From assembly GCF_002099195.1 (NCBI RefSeq), contig NZ_NBYX01000001.1:918813-982812 (forward strand): a stretch of 64,000 bases of DNA, in the 5' to 3' direction. The stretch is from Burkholderia puraquae (GTDB lineage: Bacteria; Pseudomonadota; Gammaproteobacteria; Burkholderiales; Burkholderiaceae). The notes under the pieces were generated by a model, which worked only from the letters and a program-made list of their open reading frames with translations, searched no databases and was not told the origin of the DNA. Within the stretch, counting starts at the first letter, position 1. Each line of letters begins with the position of its first letter. Position numbers and translations under genes: made by a program. Shown here piece after piece: positions 33,883 to 42,621 of this stretch.

Positions 33883-34635
33883 TCACATCTTCGGCGGCTC
33901 GGCACCGAACCACTTCTTGTAGATCTGCGCGTAACGGCCATCGGCCCGGATCTTCACGAGCGACGCGTTGACCTTCGGCACGAGCTGGCTGCCCTTCGGG
34001 AAGCCGATCCCGTACTTGTCGCCGCTGACCGGCTGGCCCGCGACCTTCACCTTGCCCTTGCCCTCGTTGTTCACGAAGAACAGCACGTTCGGCGTGTCGT
34101 GCATCGCCGCGTCGACGCGGCCAGCTTCGAGCGCGAGGTAGGCCTGGTCGATGTTCGGGAACTGGCGGATTTCCTTTGGCTTCAGGTGCGCCTTGATCCA
34201 GTCGATCGTCGCAGTACCTGTTTTCGCGGCGATCACCTTGCCGTTCAGGTCGTCGATCGACCCGATCGTCGTATTGCCGGTCTGCACCATCGCCGCGAGG
34301 CCGCTGTCGTAGTACGGCGCGGAGAAGTCGATCGCCTTCTTGCGCGCCTCCTTGATCGTCATGCCCGACAGCGCGACATCGATGTTCTGCGTCTGCAGCG
34401 CCGGGATCAGGCCCGCGAAATCCATCGGCTGGATCGTGTATTTCCAGCCCTGGTCCTTCGCGATCTCTGCCCACAGGTCGAGATCGAAGCCGACGTACTT
34501 GTCGCCCTGCTTGAACTCGAACGGCATGAACGACGTGTCGGTCCCGACGACGAGCGTCCTGGTATCCGCGTGCGCGATGCTTGCGCCGAGCGCGGCAACG
34601 ACCGCGACGGCTGTCAGGAAGGAACGGCGACTCAT
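33883..34635 (-). CDS. Polar amino acid ABC importer, periplasmic substrate-binding protein (GlnH-like)
   Basis: 250 residues from MSRRSFLTAVAVVAALGASI; the Met at 34635 has GGAGAG upstream while one five codons earlier does not. A signal peptide ends at AHA-DTR. The family-3 binding protein core is intact: LVVGTDTSFMPFEFKQGDKYVGFDLDLWAEIAK, DVALSGMTIKEARKKAIDFSAPYY, LNGKVIAAKTGTATIDWI, YGIGFPKGSQL. The closest resemblance is to GlnH/FliY-like proteins for glutamine or related polar amino acids. It is first gene of the operon binding protein / permease / ATPase / C45 hydrolase / aminotransferase / CMD protein. Confidence 0.95.
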   Translation of the reverse strand: MSRRSFLTAVAVVAALGASIAHADTRTLVVGTDTSFMPFEFKQGDKYVGFDLDLWAEIAKDQGWKYTIQPMDFAGLIPALQTQNIDVALSGMTIKEARKKAIDFSAPYYDSGLAAMVQTGNTTIGSIDDLNGKVIAAKTGTATIDWIKAHLKPKEIRQFPNIDQAYLALEAGRVDAAMHDTPNVLFFVNNEGKGKVKVAGQPVSGDKYGIGFPKGSQLVPKVNASLVKIRADGRYAQIYKKWFGAEPPKM

Positions 34636-35146
34636 GGTTTCTCTCCGCATGATTGAGCGATGTGACCGGCCAGCCGGCCGGCGGGAACGACGACAGCAAG
34701 CCGCACCGCAACATGCGATGTTGAATTAGACCTTAGTGCAACAAGTGTTGTCAATGGCGATACTACGACAACAAAAAAAGGCGCAACGGATAAATGCATC
34801 GAGACAAACCCGGGAGCGCGGGACGGGTCAATCGGAGGAAAGGGCGTGCGGCCCGGGGCGGACCGCCCGGGCCGGCCGATGGCGGCGCCTGGGAAGCGGT
34901 TGACGGTGAAGGGCCCGGACGGGCAGGTTTGCCGTCCCGGGCATCGCGCGCAAGTGGAGGATGACGGCGCGACGGCGCGGACAATCGCCGCCGTCCGCGC
35001 GCTCGTTCGCGTGGATCGTCGGCAATTCGACGTGCGCCGCGCCGGGGCGGCTGCCTCCGCGATGCCGACAACCGCCGGCGCGGCGCAACGAATGTTGCGG
35101 AATGCGCGCGGAGCCGCCGGCCGGCCGCGCGCCGATGCCGCGTCGG
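34636..35146. other. Intergenic region upstream of the ABC importer operon
   Basis: About 510 bases between the importer's binding-protein start and the stop of the next leftward gene. The part nearest the importer (34700-34795) is A+T-richer and holds two related dyads, listed separately. The rest is G+C-rich and shows no gene with a credible start or family. The importer promoter should lie here. Confidence 0.6.
34709..34750. promoter_or_regulatory. Two CAACA...TGTTG dyads before the ABC importer operon
   Basis: CAACAT-GCG-ATGTTG (34709-34723) is a perfect inverted repeat and CAACA-AG-TGTTG (34739-34750) is a related one. Their starts are 30 bp apart, close to three helical turns. They sit 74-115 bases upstream of the binding-protein start and are candidate sites for a dimeric repressor or activator of the importer operon. 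Confidence 0.45.
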
Positions 35147-38100
35147 CTAGGCCGCCACCCCGCTCGCTTGATGCGACACGAGCCGCGCATACGCGCCCTG
35201 CCGCGCCATCAGATCCGCATGACATCCGGCCTCGATCACGCTGCCGTGCTCCATCACGAGGATCAGGTCGGCATTGCGCACGGTCGACAGCCGGTGCGCG
35301 ATGATGATCGACGTGCGTTGCGTCATCAGGTCTTCCAGCGCCGCGCGGATCTGCTGCTCGCTGATCGTGTCCAGATGGGACGTCGCTTCGTCGAGGATCA
35401 GTACGGGCGCATCCTTCAGGAACGCGCGCGCAATCGCGACGCGCTGGCGCTGGCCGCCCGACAGTTGCACGCCGCGCTCGCCGACGCGCGTCGCGAGCCC
35501 GTCCGGCAGCCGCGCGACGAATTCGCCGAGCGCCGCATGGTCGATCGCGCGCTGCACGTCCGCGTCGGACGCGCCGTTCGCGGCGAGCCGGATGTTCGCT
35601 TCGAGCGTGTCGTTGAACAGGTAGGTATCCTGCGCAACCAGCGCGATGTGCTGCCGCAGGTCGTCGAGGCGCAGGTCGCGCAGATCGACGCCGCCAAGCG
35701 TCACGCGGCCCTGCTGCGGATCCCAGAAGCGCAGCAGCAGGCTCGCGACCGTCGACTTGCCGGCCCCCGACACACCGACCAGCGCGACCGTGCTGCCCGG
35801 CGGCACCTCGAAGCTCACGCGGTCGATCGCGGGCACGCTGCGGCCCGGATACGTGAAGGACGTGGCTTCGAAACGCACCGCCGGATTGGCGGGCATCGCG
35901 TGCGTGCCGTCCGTCACGGCAACGGGCTCCTTCTCCAGCGCGCGCACACGGCGCGTCGATGCGATCGTGTCGGCGAGCTGGCGCGCGACCTGGCCGATTT
36001 CGGCCACCGGCATGAAAGCGGCCACCGCAACCAGCACCAGCAGCGGCAACGACTCGCGCGGAAACCAGCCGTGCGCGCACAGCAGCGCGCCCAGCGCCGC
36101 GACGGTCAGCCCGCCGAGCCCGCTCGCGATTTCCAGTGCGGCGCTCTGCGCCGACAGGTCGTCGAGCAGCGCCGCGCGCTGCTTGCGGTACGCATCGACT
36201 TCGGCCACGAACGCTGCGCGCCGGCGCGCGACGGCCTGGAACGCGGTCAGCTCCGCGAGCCCCTGGATCGTTTCGGTCAGGTGCGCGCCGAGCTGGCCGA
36301 GCGCTTCGCGCGCGCCGGTGCCGAGCCGGTCGACCTCGCGCCGCGCCAGCACCGGCGCAAGCCCGGCCCACAACAGGAACGGCAGCAGCACGAGCGCGAG
36401 CGGCCACGCGACCGATGCGAGCAGCACCAGCACGGCGGCCGGCACGAGCACCGCGACGAATGCGGGTGCCAGCGTGTGCGCATAGAAATATTCGACGGTC
36501 TCGACGTCCTGCGTCGCGAGCGACACGAGATCGCCGGAACGGCGGCGCAGCAGGCCGGCCGGTGCGAGGCGTTCGAGCGTCGCGAACAGCGCGATGCGCA
36601 TTTCCGCGAGCAGCCGGTACGCCATGTCGTGCGCAAGCCACGATTCGAGCCAGTGCAGCACGGCCGCCACCGGCGCGATCACGAGCAGTGCAGTGACGAG
36701 TGCCGGGCTCACATGGCCGCCCGGCACCGCACCGACCACCAGTGCGCCGATCACGCCGACACCGATGAACGCAAGCACGCGACCGATCCCGAACAGCACC
36801 GTCAGCACGACCTTGCCCGTCCACGGACGCACGAACCGCAGCAGCGTCTGCAGGGTTTCCGGCCAGCCGATCGTCGCGGCATCGTCGTTCAGCGGCCGCA
36901 CCTGCGGGCCCGACGACGCGCGCGCGGTCGCACCGGCCGCCGGCGCTGCGCCGACCGATTCGGCGACCGCCTCCAGTTGCGGCCCCATCAGCCGGCGATA
37001 CGGGCCGTCACGTGCAATCAGCGCCGCGTGCGTGCCCTCGTCGACCACCTGCCCCTGGTCGAGCACCAGGATGCGGTCGGCACCGATCACGCTGGACAGC
37101 CGGTGCGCGAGCACGAGCGTGGTCCGCCCGCGCGTGAGCCGGTCGAGCGCCTGCTGGATCAGCGCTTCGTTCTCCGCGTCGACCGACGACAGCGCCTCGT
37201 CGAGCAGCAGGATCGGCGCATCGCGCAGCAGCGCGCGGGCAATCGCGAGGCGCTGGCGCTGGCCGCCCGACAGCATGAGGCCGCGTTCGCCGATGCGCGT
37301 CGCGTAGCCGTCGGGCAGCGCCGAGATGAAGTCGTGTGCGTTGGCGGCACGCGCGGCGGCGATCATGTCCGCATCGCTCGCGTCGGGGCGGCCGAGCTTC
37401 AGGTTGTCGGCCACGCTGCCGTCGAACAGCGTCGCATCCTGCGCGACGACCGCGATCATCTCGCGCACCTGGCCCGCATCGAGCGTGCGCACGTCGTGGC
37501 CGCCGATGCGGATCGCGCCGCCCTGCGCATCGTGCTGGCGCAGCAGCAGGCGCACGATGGTCGACTTGCCCGCGCCGCTCGGCCCGACGATCGCCACCGT
37601 CTCGCCTTCGCGAACCGAGAAGCTCAGCGCCGCATGCGCGTCCGCGCGGCGCCCCGGATACGCGAAGCTGACGGCGTCGAATGCGATCTCCGGCCGCAGG
37701 CCCGGCACGCGCGGCGCATCGTTGGCCGGCGCGTGGCTATCGGCGTCGAGCAGCGCGTGGATCGCATTCGCCGCCGACTGGCCGATCATCCCCTGGTGCA
37801 ACACGGAACGCAGGTCGCGCAGCGGCCGGAAGATCTCGCTGCCGGCCATCAGCACGATCAGCAGCGCCTCGAGGCTCATGTCGCCGTGCCGCACGCGCCA
37901 CGCGCCGACCGCGATCGCGGCGGCCGCGCCGAGGCCGGTGCCGAGATCGGTAAAGAGCCGCGTCAGCAGGCCGAGCGCGAGCACCCAGAACGTGCTGTCG
38001 GACAGCGCGCGCGCCTTCGCGGCCAGCTTCGCGCCGAACGCCGTGCTTTGCCCGAACGCCTTCAGCGTCGGCAGGCCTTGCACCGCGTCGAGAAATTCCT

Positions 38101-38686
38101 CGCCGAACGCCTTGAACGCGGCCGAGCGCGCGAGCGCCGCGCGCTTGTCGGCGCGATGCACGAGTTGCGGCAGCGCGAGCGTGACGAGCGCCGCGACCAG
38201 CAGGATCGCGGCCGTCGGCACGTCCCACCACGCGAGTACCGCGAAGATCATCACCGGCGCGCAGGCGGCGATCACGAGCTGCGGCAGGTAGGTGCCGAAA
38301 AAGGTCTGCAATTGCTCGACGCCGTCGACGATGGCGAGCATCACGCCGCCCGTGCGTTCGCCGCTGAACCAGGCGGGGCCGAGCGCGGCGATCCGGTCGA
38401 ACAGCCGCGCGCGCAGCGTGGCCTGCACGCGCCCGGCCGTGTGCTGCGCGAGCACCGTGCGGCGATGGTCGAGCCATGCGCGCAGGAGCACGCAGGCCGC
38501 CGTCGCAACGACGGCTTCGCCGATGCTGCGCGCCGGCGCGCCGGAAAAGACCAGCGCCAGCACGCGGCCGAGAAACACGAAGCGCAGGATGCCGACACCC
38601 ATCGCGAGCAGGCCGAGCGCGACGGCCGCGGCGACCCGCCAGCGCAGTCCCGCCATCATTGCCCATAGTCGTCGGTCGAAATACAT
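35147..38686 (-). CDS. Fused ABC exporter with two complete TMD-NBD units (CydDC-like)
   Basis: 1179 residues with GGAGGG before the ATG. Unit 1 (about 1-585) has a six-helix exporter domain and an ATPase with GPSGAGKST, LSGGQRQRLAIARALL and LLLDEALSSVDAE. Unit 2 (about 625-1179) repeats this with [25 protein letters not shown] and LILDEATSHLDT. An Ala-rich linker joins them. The first half resembles CydD (HRRTVLAQHTAGRVQATLRARLF, GERTGGVMLAIVDGVEQL) and the second CydC-like subunits, which as separate proteins export cysteine/glutathione for cytochrome assembly. No cytochrome bd genes are nearby, so the substrate is open. It is divergent from a LysR gene across 124 bp. Confidence 0.9.
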   Translation of the reverse strand: MYFDRRLWAMMAGLRWRVAAAVALGLLAMGVGILRFVFLGRVLALVFSGAPARSIGEAVVATAACVLLRAWLDHRRTVLAQHTAGRVQATLRARLFDRIAALGPAWFSGERTGGVMLAIVDGVEQLQTFFGTYLPQLVIAACAPVMIFAVLAWWDVPTAAILLVAALVTLALPQLVHRADKRAALARSAAFKAFGEEFLDAVQGLPTLKAFGQSTAFGAKLAAKARALSDSTFWVLALGLLTRLFTDLGTGLGAAAAIAVGAWRVRHGDMSLEALLIVLMAGSEIFRPLRDLRSVLHQGMIGQSAANAIHALLDADSHAPANDAPRVPGLRPEIAFDAVSFAYPGRRADAHAALSFSVREGETVAIVGPSGAGKSTIVRLLLRQHDAQGGAIRIGGHDVRTLDAGQVREMIAVVAQDATLFDGSVADNLKLGRPDASDADMIAAARAANAHDFISALPDGYATRIGERGLMLSGGQRQRLAIARALLRDAPILLLDEALSSVDAENEALIQQALDRLTRGRTTLVLAHRLSSVIGADRILVLDQGQVVDEGTHAALIARDGPYRRLMGPQLEAVAESVGAAPAAGATARASSGPQVRPLNDDAATIGWPETLQTLLRFVRPWTGKVVLTVLFGIGRVLAFIGVGVIGALVVGAVPGGHVSPALVTALLVIAPVAAVLHWLESWLAHDMAYRLLAEMRIALFATLERLAPAGLLRRRSGDLVSLATQDVETVEYFYAHTLAPAFVAVLVPAAVLVLLASVAWPLALVLLPFLLWAGLAPVLARREVDRLGTGAREALGQLGAHLTETIQGLAELTAFQAVARRRAAFVAEVDAYRKQRAALLDDLSAQSAALEIASGLGGLTVAALGALLCAHGWFPRESLPLLVLVAVAAFMPVAEIGQVARQLADTIASTRRVRALEKEPVAVTDGTHAMPANPAVRFEATSFTYPGRSVPAIDRVSFEVPPGSTVALVGVSGAGKSTVASLLLRFWDPQQGRVTLGGVDLRDLRLDDLRQHIALVAQDTYLFNDTLEANIRLAANGASDADVQRAIDHAALGEFVARLPDGLATRVGERGVQLSGGQRQRVAIARAFLKDAPVLILDEATSHLDTISEQQIRAALEDLMTQRTSIIIAHRLSTVRNADLILVMEHGSVIEAGCHADLMARQGAYARLVSHQASGVAA

Positions 38687-38810
38687 GAATGAGGCCCTCC
38701 GGTAGTGTCCGATTACGTTGTTTTCTTGACCGGATCGAGGCTACCCGCGCGGCCCGCGCGCGGCAAAAGATGATTTTTCAACGGGTGTTGAGTCAACTAC
38801 AATACCCCGC

Positions 38811-39773
38811 ATGTCGCACCTCCCTCCCCTTGGCGCATTGCGGGCTTTCGAGGCGGCCGTCCGCCTCGGCGGGTTCGCGCGCGCGGCAGTCGAGCTGAAC
38901 GTATCGACGAGCGCGGTCAGTCACCAGATCCGCGCGCTCGAGGAATCGCTCGGCGCGCGCCTGCTCGAACGCAGCACGGGGCTCGGCGGCATCAGCCTCA
39001 CGCCGGACGGCGCGCGCCTGCTGCCGGCTGTCAGCGATGCGCTGTCGCGCCTGACCGACGCCTGCGCCGAGATTCGCGGCACCGCAAAACGGCTGACGGT
39101 ATCCGCCAACGCACCGTTTTCGGCAATGTGGCTTGCGCGCCGCCTCGCGGAATTCTCGTCGCTTCATCCCGAAACGCCGCTGCATGCCGTCGTGCTCGAC
39201 GACGAACCGGATTTCGCGCGCAGCGGCGTCGATCTGGCGATCGTGCACGTGCCCGCGCACCGGTCGCAGCCCGACGACGATGTGCTGATGCGAGAGACGG
39301 TGTTCCCGGTCTGCAGCCCCGAACTGTTTCCGTACGCTTCGGGGAATGTGTGCCGCTCGCGGCTATTGCAGGAAATGCACGAGAACAGCCCCGAGATCGA
39401 CTGGCGCAATTGGGCCTCGGCATTCGGCTTGCCGGACGACTTCGAGACGAAGATCGTCCGTTACAGCAGCTTCAGCCAGGTGATCGGTGCGGCGGTCGGC
39501 GGCGCGGGCATCGCGCTCGGCCGCATGCCGCTGATCGAGCCCGAGCTGCGCAGCGGGCGCCTGGTGCCGTTGAAGCCGGGCCTCGAACGCGCCGCGTCGT
39601 GGCGCTTCGTGCTGCGCCGCAATCCGTCGACGCGGCACCGGCTGCTCGATCCGCTGGTCGCGCTGCTGCGCCGCGAAGCGGAAGCGGAATCAACGCCGGT
39701 TGCAGGCCCGATCGTTGCGCCCGCATCCAACGACAGTCTCCTGCGCGGCACGGGCGGCGCGACCGGCAAGTAA
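38811..39773 (+). CDS. LysR-family regulator (GcvA-like), divergent from the fused ABC exporter
   Basis: 320 residues from MSHLPPLGALRAFEAAVRLG. The helix-turn-helix FARAAVELNVSTSAVSHQIRALEESLGARLLER and the GcvA-type effector domain (FSAMWLARRLAEFSSLHPETPL, VDLAIVHVPAH, AAVGGAGIALGRMPLIEPELRSGRLVPL) are complete. A ~30-residue Ala/Ser tail follows (AEAESTPVAGPIVAPASND). It is transcribed away from the ABC exporter, which it most likely controls, from an intergenic stretch that is A+T-rich near the start (ACTACAATACC). Confidence 0.9.
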   Translation: MSHLPPLGALRAFEAAVRLGGFARAAVELNVSTSAVSHQIRALEESLGARLLERSTGLGGISLTPDGARLLPAVSDALSRLTDACAEIRGTAKRLTVSANAPFSAMWLARRLAEFSSLHPETPLHAVVLDDEPDFARSGVDLAIVHVPAHRSQPDDDVLMRETVFPVCSPELFPYASGNVCRSRLLQEMHENSPEIDWRNWASAFGLPDDFETKIVRYSSFSQVIGAAVGGAGIALGRMPLIEPELRSGRLVPLKPGLERAASWRFVLRRNPSTRHRLLDPLVALLRREAEAESTPVAGPIVAPASNDSLLRGTGGATGK

Positions 39774-39800
39774 CGCGACGGCCTCGCCCGCACACGCCGC

Positions 39801-40172
39801 TTACGGCGCAGCGAAGAACAGCGCGACCACGCACGCCATCCCGCCAAACCACACGAGCGAACGCAGCGACGCCCAGTTCAACAGGTACATCAGCGTATAA
39901 GCGACGCGGATCGCGACGAACGCCATCGCAAGCTGGTCGACGCGATGCACGTTCGCGCCGTTGTGCCACGCCACCACCAGCGCGGCCGTAAACAGCGCGA
40001 GCGCCTCCCACGCGTTCTGGTGCGCGGCCTGCGCCCGCGCGCGCCAGCCTTCGAGCTTTGCCAGATAATCGCGCGGCGCGCGGTTGTCGTAGCCCTTGCG
40101 GGCCTTCGCGAGAAACGTCATCGGGAACGGCAACAGCGCCACGATGAACAGGCACAGCTGGGACGTCGTCAT
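39801..40172 (-). CDS. MAPEG-family membrane protein
   Basis: 123 residues. ATG at 40172 with a very strong AAGGAGGAG seven bases upstream; a TTG codon just before it is not needed. Four predicted membrane helices (LCLFIVALLPFPMTFLA, AHQNAWEALALFTAALVVAW, LAMAFVAIRVAYTLMYLLNW, LVWFGGMACVVALFFAAP) include the motif AQAAHQNAWEALALF near the end of helix 2 region and the conserved RVAYTLMYLLN. This is the bacterial MAPEG (eicosanoid/glutathione metabolism) layout; bacterial members are mostly of unknown substrate. A perfect palindrome overlaps its promoter region. Confidence 0.88.
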   Translation of the reverse strand: MTTSQLCLFIVALLPFPMTFLAKARKGYDNRAPRDYLAKLEGWRARAQAAHQNAWEALALFTAALVVAWHNGANVHRVDQLAMAFVAIRVAYTLMYLLNWASLRSLVWFGGMACVVALFFAAP

Positions 40173-40196
40173 CAAAAGTCTCCTCCTTTATGATTA

Positions 40197-40208
40197 CATT
40201 GATCAATG
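40197..40208. promoter_or_regulatory. Palindrome CATTGATCAATG upstream of the MAPEG gene
   Basis: Perfect 12-bp dyad 25-36 bases before the MAPEG start codon, next to its ribosome-binding site, where a MarR- or TetR-type repressor would block initiation. No such regulator gene is in the neighbourhood. Confidence 0.35.
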
Positions 40209-40306
40209 ACAAGATCGCCGAGAGCTTAGCATTGCGTCGCGCCGTGCGGGCACCGGTTTTCTAGACAGGAGACTCGGCTGCACGGCCCGCCGATAGCCGT
40301 AGCCAG

Positions 40307-40375
40307 CCTGGTTCGACACCAAAATTTCCACCAAATCGTCGACAAATACGTTAATTAAAACTGGTCGAACACCAA
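40307..40375. promoter_or_regulatory. Paired operator-like sites TGGT-N5-ACCA upstream of alr
   Basis: CCTGGTTCGACACCAA at 40307-40322 and ACTGGTCGAACACCAA at 40360-40375 share a TGGT-N5-ACCA dyad with a TCGA(A)C core. They repeat at 53 bp, five helical turns, so both face the same side. They end about 100 bases before the alr start in an A+T-rich stretch. Confidence 0.5.
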
Positions 40376-40473
40376 TAAGATAGCGTTCAACACTGGCTTG
40401 GCGCGTTGTCGCGCCAGGCTGCCGAACCCGCGCCGCCGCGCGCGCCGAACGACATCCGACCCGAGACATCGTC

Positions 40474-41595
40474 ATGCCCCGCCCCATCGTCGCCCATATC
40501 CGCCCTGACGCCGTCCGCCACAACCTCGACTTCATCCGCCGCACCGCCGCGCAATCGCGCGTATGGGCCGTGGTCAAGGCGAACGCGTACGGCCACGGCA
40601 TCGAGCGGATCTACCCGGGCCTCGCGGCCGCCGACGGCATCGCGCTGCTCGATTTCGACGAAGCCGTACGCGTGCGCGAGCTCGGCTGGGACAAGCCCGT
40701 GCTGCTGCTCGAAGGGATCTTCGAGCCGGCCGATGTCGAGCTGGCCGATCGTCACCGGCTGACGGTGGCCGTGCACTGCGACGAGCAGCTCGACCTGCTG
40801 GTCGCGGCAAAGCCGCAGCAGCCGATCGACATCCAGCTCAAGATGAACTCCGGGATGAACCGGCTCGGCTACCGCCCTGCCGCTTTCCGTGCCGCGTGGG
40901 AGCGCGCGGCCAGCGCGCCGTCGATCGGCAAGATCACGCTGATGATGCATTTCGCGAACGCCGACGAAGGCGAAGCCGACTGGCAGCTCGAGCAGTTCGA
41001 TGCGGCCACGGCGGGGATTCCGGGTGAGCGCTCGACGTCGAATTCGGCAGCCGTGCTGTGGCATCCGCACGCACACCACGACTGGGTGCGGCCCGGCACG
41101 ATCCTGTATGGCGCGTCGCCGACGGGTGCGTCGCGGGATATCGCCGACACGCCGCTGATGGCTGCGATGACGCTGACGAGCAGGATCATCGGCGTGCAGA
41201 CGCTGTCGCCGGACGAAACCGTCGGCTATGGCCGCCGCTTCACGGCCGACCGGCCGATGCGGATCGGCGTCGTCGCGTGCGGCTATGCGGACGGCTATCC
41301 GCGCCACGCACCGACCGGCACGCCGATCGCGGTGGACGGCGTGATGACGCGCGTCGTCGGCCGCGTGTCGATGGACATGCTGACCGTCGACCTGACGCCG
41401 TGCCCGAACGCGGGCATCGGGTCGAGTGTCGAGCTGTGGGGCGACCAGGTGAAGGTGGATGACGTGGCGCAAGCCAGCGGCACGATCGGTTATGAGCTGA
41501 TGTGCGCACTCGCGCGCCGCGTGCCGGTGGTGATCGTGCCGCCTGGTGTGTCGAGCGAACAGCCGGCGTTGCGCACCGGGAGCGACGGGCGCTAA
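40474..41595 (+). CDS. alr: Alanine racemase
   Basis: 373 residues. The PLP-binding Lys35 lies in [20 protein letters not shown] near the N-terminus of the TIM barrel. Other landmarks are [58 protein letters not shown], the catalytic Tyr in [20 protein letters not shown], and [26 protein letters not shown]. It interconverts L- and D-alanine for peptidoglycan, or, if this is the catabolic DadX type, for D-alanine use; no dadA is adjacent. The upstream region carries two phased operator-like repeats, suggesting regulated rather than housekeeping expression. A terminator follows. Confidence 0.95.
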   Translation: MPRPIVAHIRPDAVRHNLDFIRRTAAQSRVWAVVKANAYGHGIERIYPGLAAADGIALLDFDEAVRVRELGWDKPVLLLEGIFEPADVELADRHRLTVAVHCDEQLDLLVAAKPQQPIDIQLKMNSGMNRLGYRPAAFRAAWERAASAPSIGKITLMMHFANADEGEADWQLEQFDAATAGIPGERSTSNSAAVLWHPHAHHDWVRPGTILYGASPTGASRDIADTPLMAAMTLTSRIIGVQTLSPDETVGYGRRFTADRPMRIGVVACGYADGYPRHAPTGTPIAVDGVMTRVVGRVSMDMLTVDLTPCPNAGIGSSVELWGDQVKVDDVAQASGTIGYELMCALARRVPVVIVPPGVSSEQPALRTGSDGR

Positions 41596-41649
41596 GCAGC
41601 GTCAATACGGCGGCATACTGATGCGTCGCCTGACGTGCTGCTTCGGTTG

Positions 41650-41678
41650 CGGGCCGCCTCGGGCGGCCCGTTTGCTTT
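41650..41678 (+). terminator. Rho-independent terminator after alr
   Basis: CGGGCCGCC (41650-41658) - TCG - GGCGGCCCG (41662-41670) followed by TTTGCTTT. It lies 55 bases after the alr stop and 63 bases before the convergent enoyl-CoA hydratase stop, so it separates the two transcripts. Confidence 0.8.
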
Positions 41679-41740
41679 GCGGTGTGCGGGAAAGGCGTGG
41701 GTGACGGCCCTTCCGAGCCGCTCCCCCCTTCCACCACGCA

Positions 41741-42535
41741 CTACGAACGCCACGTCGGCTTGCGCTTCTCGAGGAACGCGTCGATCCCTTCGCCCGCATC
41801 CTCTTCCATCATGTTGCGCGCCATCACGTCGCCCGCATACGCATAGGCTTCGTCGAGCGGCAACTCGCGCTGACGATAGAACATCTGCTTGCCGAACCGC
41901 ACCGCGGCCGGGCTCTTCGCGACGATCTCGGCGACCTTGCGTGCGACGGCCGCATCGAGCGCATCCTCGGGCACGGCCTCGTTGACGAGCCCCCAAGCGG
42001 CGGCCGTCGCCGCATCGACGAAGCGCCCGGTCACGAGCATGTCGAACGCGCGCTTCGCCGTGACGTTTCGGCTCAACGCAACGGCCGGCGTCGAACAGAA
42101 CAGCCCGACGTTGATGCCCGATACCGCGAAACGTGCGGTATCGGCCGCGATCGCCAGATCGCTCGCGGCGACGAGCTGGCAACCGGCCGCCGTCGCAATG
42201 CCGTGCACGCGCGCGATCACCGGCACCGGCAACGCGCGCATCGCGAGCATCACGCGGCTGCACTGCGCGAACAGCGTGCGGTAATAATCGAGCTCGGGCT
42301 TGCTGCGCATCTGCCGCAGGTCGTGGCCCGCGCAGAACGCCTTGCCTTCGGCGGCCAGCACGACGCAGCGCACGTGCGGATCCGCGGCGAGCGACGCAAA
42401 CGCGTCGTGCAGGCTCGCGAGCATCGCCTCGGATAACGCGTTGAACTGCTGCGGACGATTCAGCCGCAGCGTGACGACGCCGTCGCGCGCGTCGCGCAGC
42501 AGGATCGGCTCGGCAGTCTCTTGATCGGGTTCCAT
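41741..42535 (-). CDS. Enoyl-CoA hydratase/isomerase family protein
   Basis: 264 residues from MEPDQETAEPILLRDARDGV. Crotonase-fold motifs: VVTLRLNRPQQFNALSEAML, the oxyanion-hole and CoA segment CVVLAAEGKAFCAGHDLRQM, PVIARVHGIATAAGCQLVAASDLAIAADTARFAVSGINVGLFCST, RAFDMLVTGRFVDAATAAAWGLVNEAVP, and the C-terminal trimerisation helix. Both catalytic Glu positions of mitochondrial hydratase cannot be assigned with certainty (GIATAAGCQL has Gly/Cys where Glu would be), so isomerase or another crotonase activity is possible. It lies 86 bp after a DUF3592-like gene. Confidence 0.9.
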   Translation of the reverse strand: MEPDQETAEPILLRDARDGVVTLRLNRPQQFNALSEAMLASLHDAFASLAADPHVRCVVLAAEGKAFCAGHDLRQMRSKPELDYYRTLFAQCSRVMLAMRALPVPVIARVHGIATAAGCQLVAASDLAIAADTARFAVSGINVGLFCSTPAVALSRNVTAKRAFDMLVTGRFVDAATAAAWGLVNEAVPEDALDAAVARKVAEIVAKSPAAVRFGKQMFYRQRELPLDEAYAYAGDVMARNMMEEDAGEGIDAFLEKRKPTWRS

Positions 42536-42621
42536 GATGTTCCGCTCGACGGGGTTCGGCAGGATGACGGTGAAATGGTCCTCCACATTGCCCGCGACGT
42601 CCAGCCGCGGTGCGGCGGCGC

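Noticed and set aside
34961..38668. Plus-strand open frame of about 1235 codons opposite the fused ABC exporter
   Set aside because: Antisense shadow: Arg/His/Gln-rich, no start signal, and fully overlapped by a gene with all ABC motifs.
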